The position numbers and the translations under genes are program-made. From CAZLPW01 sp964561495 (GTDB lineage: Bacteria; Fidelibacterota; Marinisomatia; Marinisomatales; UBA1611): a stretch of 45,622 bases of DNA. The stretch is taken from positions 1-45,622 of the forward strand of contig CAZLPW010000009.1 in the NCBI GenBank assembly GCA_964561495.1. Direction: 5' to 3'. Positions 42,144 through 45,622 of this stretch are shown piece by piece (positions within the stretch are counted from its first letter, which is position 1; the number at the start of each line of letters is the position of its first letter). The notes below the pieces were generated by a model. The model searched no databases. It saw only the letters and a program-made list of their open reading frames with translations, and had not been told where the DNA came from.

Positions 42144-45077
42144 TTATTTAATTGCCAAAGACAAACCCAGACGAATTTGTCTAGGCCTAGAGTAGTAGTC
42201 TGGACGCGTCAAATATTCATTAAGAGTGTTGAACCCTGGGCCACTAGTTTGAGGTGTATAAGTTGGAAGAAGTGAGTAGGTAGACCTACCTGTGTCGTTA
42301 TATACAGTCAGTTCATTTTGAATATCAAATATATTATAAACATTAACAAATGCAGAAATCTGATACCCCCCCAAAAAAATAAAGTTATAGTAGCCTTTCA
42401 TATCAACATTATATGTTGCAGGCTCTCTAGCATTGTTTTCAAATGATGTCCGGTTTCCAACAAATTCAGTGGTGTATGGAAACCCGCTTCCATAATTAAA
42501 AACAAAGCTCAAACCAGACCTGTTTATTGGGTGATAAGTTAGGGTTGCATTAAGCGTATGTCTCTGATCCCAATCAAGCGGAACAAGTACCTTCTCTGGT
42601 TCAATATTTGATTGTTCATCATAAAATGCAGCGGTAGGATCTGAAGCATTCCCTTCAGAAATAGAGTAAGTGTAATCAATATTACCTGAAATTTTATTGG
42701 ATCTTCGTTTAGAAATTGCGACAGTAACGCCCCGTGAATTCGCAAAGTCCTTATTTATATATAAGCCATAACGATCACCCGCAACAATAGACTGGATGAT
42801 CTTTGTTGAATTCAGATTTCGAATATCTTTAAAATATCCTGTGATCTCGATTCCTATATCCTGACCTATCTGTTGAGAAAAGCCAACCTCATACTGCGTC
42901 GTTCTCTGTGGCTCCATATCAGCATTCCCCATTGTGTAACCAGCCCCCGAACTAGGCGGGACCTCAAACTCAGGGTTACTATATAAGTAGCTAAACTCTG
43001 GGTTTTGAAAAAAATGTCCATAAGAAAAATGTAGGTACCCTTTGTCTGTAATAGGAAAAGCTAAAGCAAAACGAGGACTGATCTGGGTCTTTGGCTTAAC
43101 ATCTCGAAACCAGGGGTCTCCAAAAGCATTGCTCTCAAGTCTCTCTTGATCTGTTTTTCGATTACCTCCGTTAGACTCTGACTCGCTTATTTCACCGTCT
43201 CCATCTAGATCGTGAAACTCATTAATCGGCCTCAGTGGTTCAAGATAGTTTGGGTCCCTAAGGTCATTTACAACTTTCCAATTTGGATCAAAATAATCCC
43301 ACCTAAGTCCAATGTTTACAACCATGTTTTTGGTTTCCATTTTATCTTGAAGATAAAACGAAAACTCCTCTGGGGCTCTACCCGTTTCCCCATAAGTGTC
43401 GCTAGTTGGAGAGTTTAAAGGGTCTTGATATACTGGCTGAAACTGTGTATAGCTTGCCAACTGTACTGTAAGGTCAGTAAGCAAAATTTTTGTTTTGCGA
43501 TATTCAAAGCCCGATTTAAGCTGATGCTTTTGATTTATTTGGCTCGTGATTTCTGATTTATACGTTTGAACAACTGACATTCGATTATACGCACCCATCG
43601 ATTGGCCACCAACATAGTAATTATAGACAGGCGTGTAATCAAATATTCTTGGGTCAACAAAGTAAAGGTTACTATCTAAAACTGGGAACTCCCACTCCCA
43701 CCAATTGTCTCCAGTGTTGTTAGAAAAATCAAATTCTAATTCCTCATAAAAATTGGGATCATCAGAGAGGTAGTTTCGATAGTGGTTTTTAGCATTTGAG
43801 ACCATTATACTTGCAAACGTAGACTGGCTTAACGAAAAATCAAGTCGAAATAGGTTCCCTATTCTGTTATTGAAATAGTGACTACGACCATCAGGATTCC
43901 ACTTATAAAGATGGGAATAGTATTGCTGCTTTGTGTCGCTATCCATTCTGTTAAAACTCATTTTAATACGAGGAGTAAGTTTAACAGTTAACTTTACCTG
44001 ACTCGTCTTCTGCTCGTGCCAATTCATTGGAACCCAGTCAAATTGATTTTCTTCAATTAAGCTGTCAACAATCAGAACCAAGTCAGCAGGGTCTTGATAT
44101 ACTGGTTGAAATCCATTCCCCAAACCAACAGTTGAATCAACAACAAAGTTGTTTGCATTTGCATCCCACGCAAAGGTGTTTGGCTTAAACACTCTCTGTC
44201 CATATAAATAGCCACTGTCTCTTTTTATCCTTCCAGAGGCAAAAAAGGATACCCGCCCTGGAAATATTGGTCCCTCAATATTTCCTTTTATATCCTTTAT
44301 CCCATCAAAACTGAGATCATTTATTTTTGGGAACAAATTATCATTCTCTGTGTAATAGCCTCCCGCCCCTGTAGAAAGTCCACCTTTGAAATTTTGGTAG
44401 TCACCATCTTTAGTAATGATATTTACAATACCAGACATTGCCTGTCCATATTCAGCATTGTAGCCTCCCGTTACTATCTCTAATTCTTCGATCGCATCCG
44501 CATTAATAAATAGGTTGCCAGAATATCCCGAGAGAGGGTCCTTAACAGAAAAACCATCTACGATAAACAGGCTTTCATCTATTCTGCCACCCCGAATATG
44601 AATCTCATTATCCTGTGTAGTGACTCCGATCTGATAAGATAATATATCTTCCACACTGGATACAACCATGTTATCTATATCTTCTGACCTTACACGAGCC
44701 ATGGATGATGTTTCATCCACATCAAAAAGTGGCGTTTTCCCTATTACAACCACATCTTCACCAAAACTCAGAACGGTTTCATCCATTTCAAAATCAATAT
44801 CGATCATCGCTCCGGACTCAACAATGATCCCAGTTTTTAGTATGACCTTATATCCGATCATCGAGACCTCCATGTCATAATTTCCTGGTTTGATATCTGT
44901 GATCTTATAATTTCCTTCTGCATCAGCAGAGGCACCATAATATGTTCCCTTTACTAATACATTGACTCCGGGTAGTGGTTCGTTCGAGCTGCCATCTGTT
45001 ACCGTTCCAGAAATAGAGCCCGGGTCTGACCCAATTAAGAACACCGGCAATAGAAACAATAGAAAGAATTGTTTCAT
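42144..45077 (-). CDS. TonB-dependent receptor with carboxypeptidase-regulatory N-terminal domain
   Basis: 977 aa. Signal peptide (KQFFLLFLLPVFLIGS). Carboxypeptidase-regulatory domain (about 20-105; GSISGTVTDGSSNEPLPGVN). Plug domain (about 115-230; VSSVEDILSYQIGV, IRGGRIDESLFIVDGF, GYNAEYGQAMSGIVNI). Then a 22-strand-type barrel ending in RQIRLGLSLAIK. An extracellular loop near residue 625 contains DLDGDGEISESE, a canonical EF-hand-like calcium loop. No SusD gene is present; the downstream partner is the giant secreted protein, so this may be a cell-surface transport or secretion module rather than a glycan receptor. Its ATG overlaps the upstream gene as ATGA. Confidence 0.93.
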   Translation of the reverse strand: MKQFFLLFLLPVFLIGSDPGSISGTVTDGSSNEPLPGVNVLVKGTYYGASADAEGNYKITDIKPGNYDMEVSMIGYKVILKTGIIVESGAMIDIDFEMDETVLSFGEDVVVIGKTPLFDVDETSSMARVRSEDIDNMVVSSVEDILSYQIGVTTQDNEIHIRGGRIDESLFIVDGFSVKDPLSGYSGNLFINADAIEELEIVTGGYNAEYGQAMSGIVNIITKDGDYQNFKGGLSTGAGGYYTENDNLFPKINDLSFDGIKDIKGNIEGPIFPGRVSFFASGRIKRDSGYLYGQRVFKPNTFAWDANANNFVVDSTVGLGNGFQPVYQDPADLVLIVDSLIEENQFDWVPMNWHEQKTSQVKLTVKLTPRIKMSFNRMDSDTKQQYYSHLYKWNPDGRSHYFNNRIGNLFRLDFSLSQSTFASIMVSNAKNHYRNYLSDDPNFYEELEFDFSNNTGDNWWEWEFPVLDSNLYFVDPRIFDYTPVYNYYVGGQSMGAYNRMSVVQTYKSEITSQINQKHQLKSGFEYRKTKILLTDLTVQLASYTQFQPVYQDPLNSPTSDTYGETGRAPEEFSFYLQDKMETKNMVVNIGLRWDYFDPNWKVVNDLRDPNYLEPLRPINEFHDLDGDGEISESESNGGNRKTDQERLESNAFGDPWFRDVKPKTQISPRFALAFPITDKGYLHFSYGHFFQNPEFSYLYSNPEFEVPPSSGAGYTMGNADMEPQRTTQYEVGFSQQIGQDIGIEITGYFKDIRNLNSTKIIQSIVAGDRYGLYINKDFANSRGVTVAISKRRSNKISGNIDYTYSISEGNASDPTAAFYDEQSNIEPEKVLVPLDWDQRHTLNATLTYHPINRSGLSFVFNYGSGFPYTTEFVGNRTSFENNAREPATYNVDMKGYYNFIFLGGYQISAFVNVYNIFDIQNELTVYNDTGRSTYSLLPTYTPQTSGPGFNTLNEYLTRPDYYSRPRQIRLGLSLAIK

Positions 45078-45622
45078 TCAATGAACTCTTCATCAAATAA
45101 ATAATGAAACAGCTTGATCGAAGAACCATTCCCATCCAGTTTTGGCTGATATCCATCATGCATGGGTAAGGTCATGATCACTATCTTTCCCGAATAAGTT
45201 GTCGGAGAAATCTGAAACTGACCAAGGCTACATACGGTTGGGTTCCCTTCCCACTCATCCCACTGATCAACTGGATCGTCCATATGATAGATCTCTTTAT
45301 TTACAGCGAACTGAAGGGAATCAGGCACAAATCCTTTTACCCGTACAGAAATAAGATGAGATACTTTTAGATCCAATGTTGAGTCTATAGGAGATATTAT
45401 ATCCTTATCGCTCCAGAGCAATCCGGATCTATTTATTGTCATCATCGTATCCATGGGAAACCAGGTAAAGGTTGTGTCCTCATAATCTATTGGATTGATA
45501 AAAAGATTTCCACCACCCATAATAAAATTCACCAAGCTTGCTTCTGCTCCATTGTAAGTATCATTGGCAGCAGCCGTATTGTTATATGCACAGAACCAGA
45601 CAACATGCTTGAAATAATTCAG
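45074..45622 (-). CDS. Exported beta-domain protein, partial (5' end beyond window)
   Basis: The frame is open to the right edge (at least 182 residues). Its N-terminal visible part (YFKHVVWFCAYNN, then a Gly-rich turn LVNFIMGGGNLFINPIDYED) resembles the ThuA/GldG-like glutamine-amidotransferase-fold segment in surface proteins, where a strand-GG-strand pattern recurs. The rest is beta-rich (VRVKGFVPDSLQFAVN, GKIVIMTLPMHDGY). The full family cannot be named from this fragment. The stop overlaps the receptor start by ATGA, making it the upstream member of the surface operon. Confidence 0.6.
   Translation of the reverse strand: MNYFKHVVWFCAYNNTAAANDTYNGAEASLVNFIMGGGNLFINPIDYEDTTFTWFPMDTMMTINRSGLLWSDKDIISPIDSTLDLKVSHLISVRVKGFVPDSLQFAVNKEIYHMDDPVDQWDEWEGNPTVCSLGQFQISPTTYSGKIVIMTLPMHDGYQPKLDGNGSSIKLFHYLFDEEFIE

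Overview
This 45.6 kb AT-rich, gene-dense window looks like a Gram-negative member of the Fibrobacteres-Chlorobi-Bacteroidetes group, most likely Candidatus Marinimicrobia (SAR406). The evidence is a b558-type succinate dehydrogenase, a TonB-dependent receptor with a carboxypeptidase-regulatory N-terminus, a PorV/PorQ-family barrel, a giant secreted protein with a C-terminal sorting-type Ig domain, and many SPOR, TPR, PEGA and MORN envelope proteins. The taxon is an inference. Two N-runs (6795-6894 and 30590-30599) show a draft assembly, probably from a metagenome or single cell.

Layout. 1-302 is the end of a TonB-family energy transducer. 319-8595 (minus strand) reads as one long transcription unit: a large coiled-coil/PEGA envelope protein split by an assembly gap, a glutamate-cysteine ligase, a small 4-TM protein, then sdhC-sdhA-sdhB. 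8826-14915 (plus) holds four repeat-rich envelope proteins: a YD-like protein, a glycine-rich beta-solenoid-like protein, a 1005-aa MORN-repeat protein and an SPOR lipoprotein that seems to start at ATT. Pyruvate phosphate dikinase (14962-17655) carries an in-frame TAA. A perfect 17-bp bidirectional terminator (17681-17719) separates it from the next operon.

17752-24903 (minus) is the highlight. A six-gene operon has its own consensus promoter and encodes a secreted carboxypeptidase-regulatory/Sm-like protein, an outer-membrane barrel with C-terminal TPRs, MotA, MotB, a reduced FliF-like ring protein and FliG. No flagellar export, rod, hook, filament, FliM or FliN gene lies beside it. The stator proton-path residues, the FliF-tail/FliG pairing and part of the FliG torque charges are kept, while the FliM-binding EHPQ motif of FliG is lost. 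I read it as a non-flagellar, stator-driven rotary machine linked to the outer membrane.

25010-34615 is mostly metabolism and housekeeping: a TPR protein, phenylalanine 4-hydroxylase (also apparently ATT-started), an Smr-domain protein, an aldo/keto reductase, a GH20 hexosaminidase, pyruvate kinase, a phosphodiesterase-type lipoprotein, ApaG and an M28 peptidase. 34612-37820 holds a lytic transglycosylase and two exported proteins. 37817-45622 (minus) is a translationally coupled surface operon: a truncated first gene, a TonB-dependent receptor, a giant secreted protein and a PorV-like barrel. Convergent genes repeatedly overlap at their stop codons. No tRNA, rRNA, CRISPR array or insertion sequence was seen, and no gene-free stretch exceeds 300 bases.
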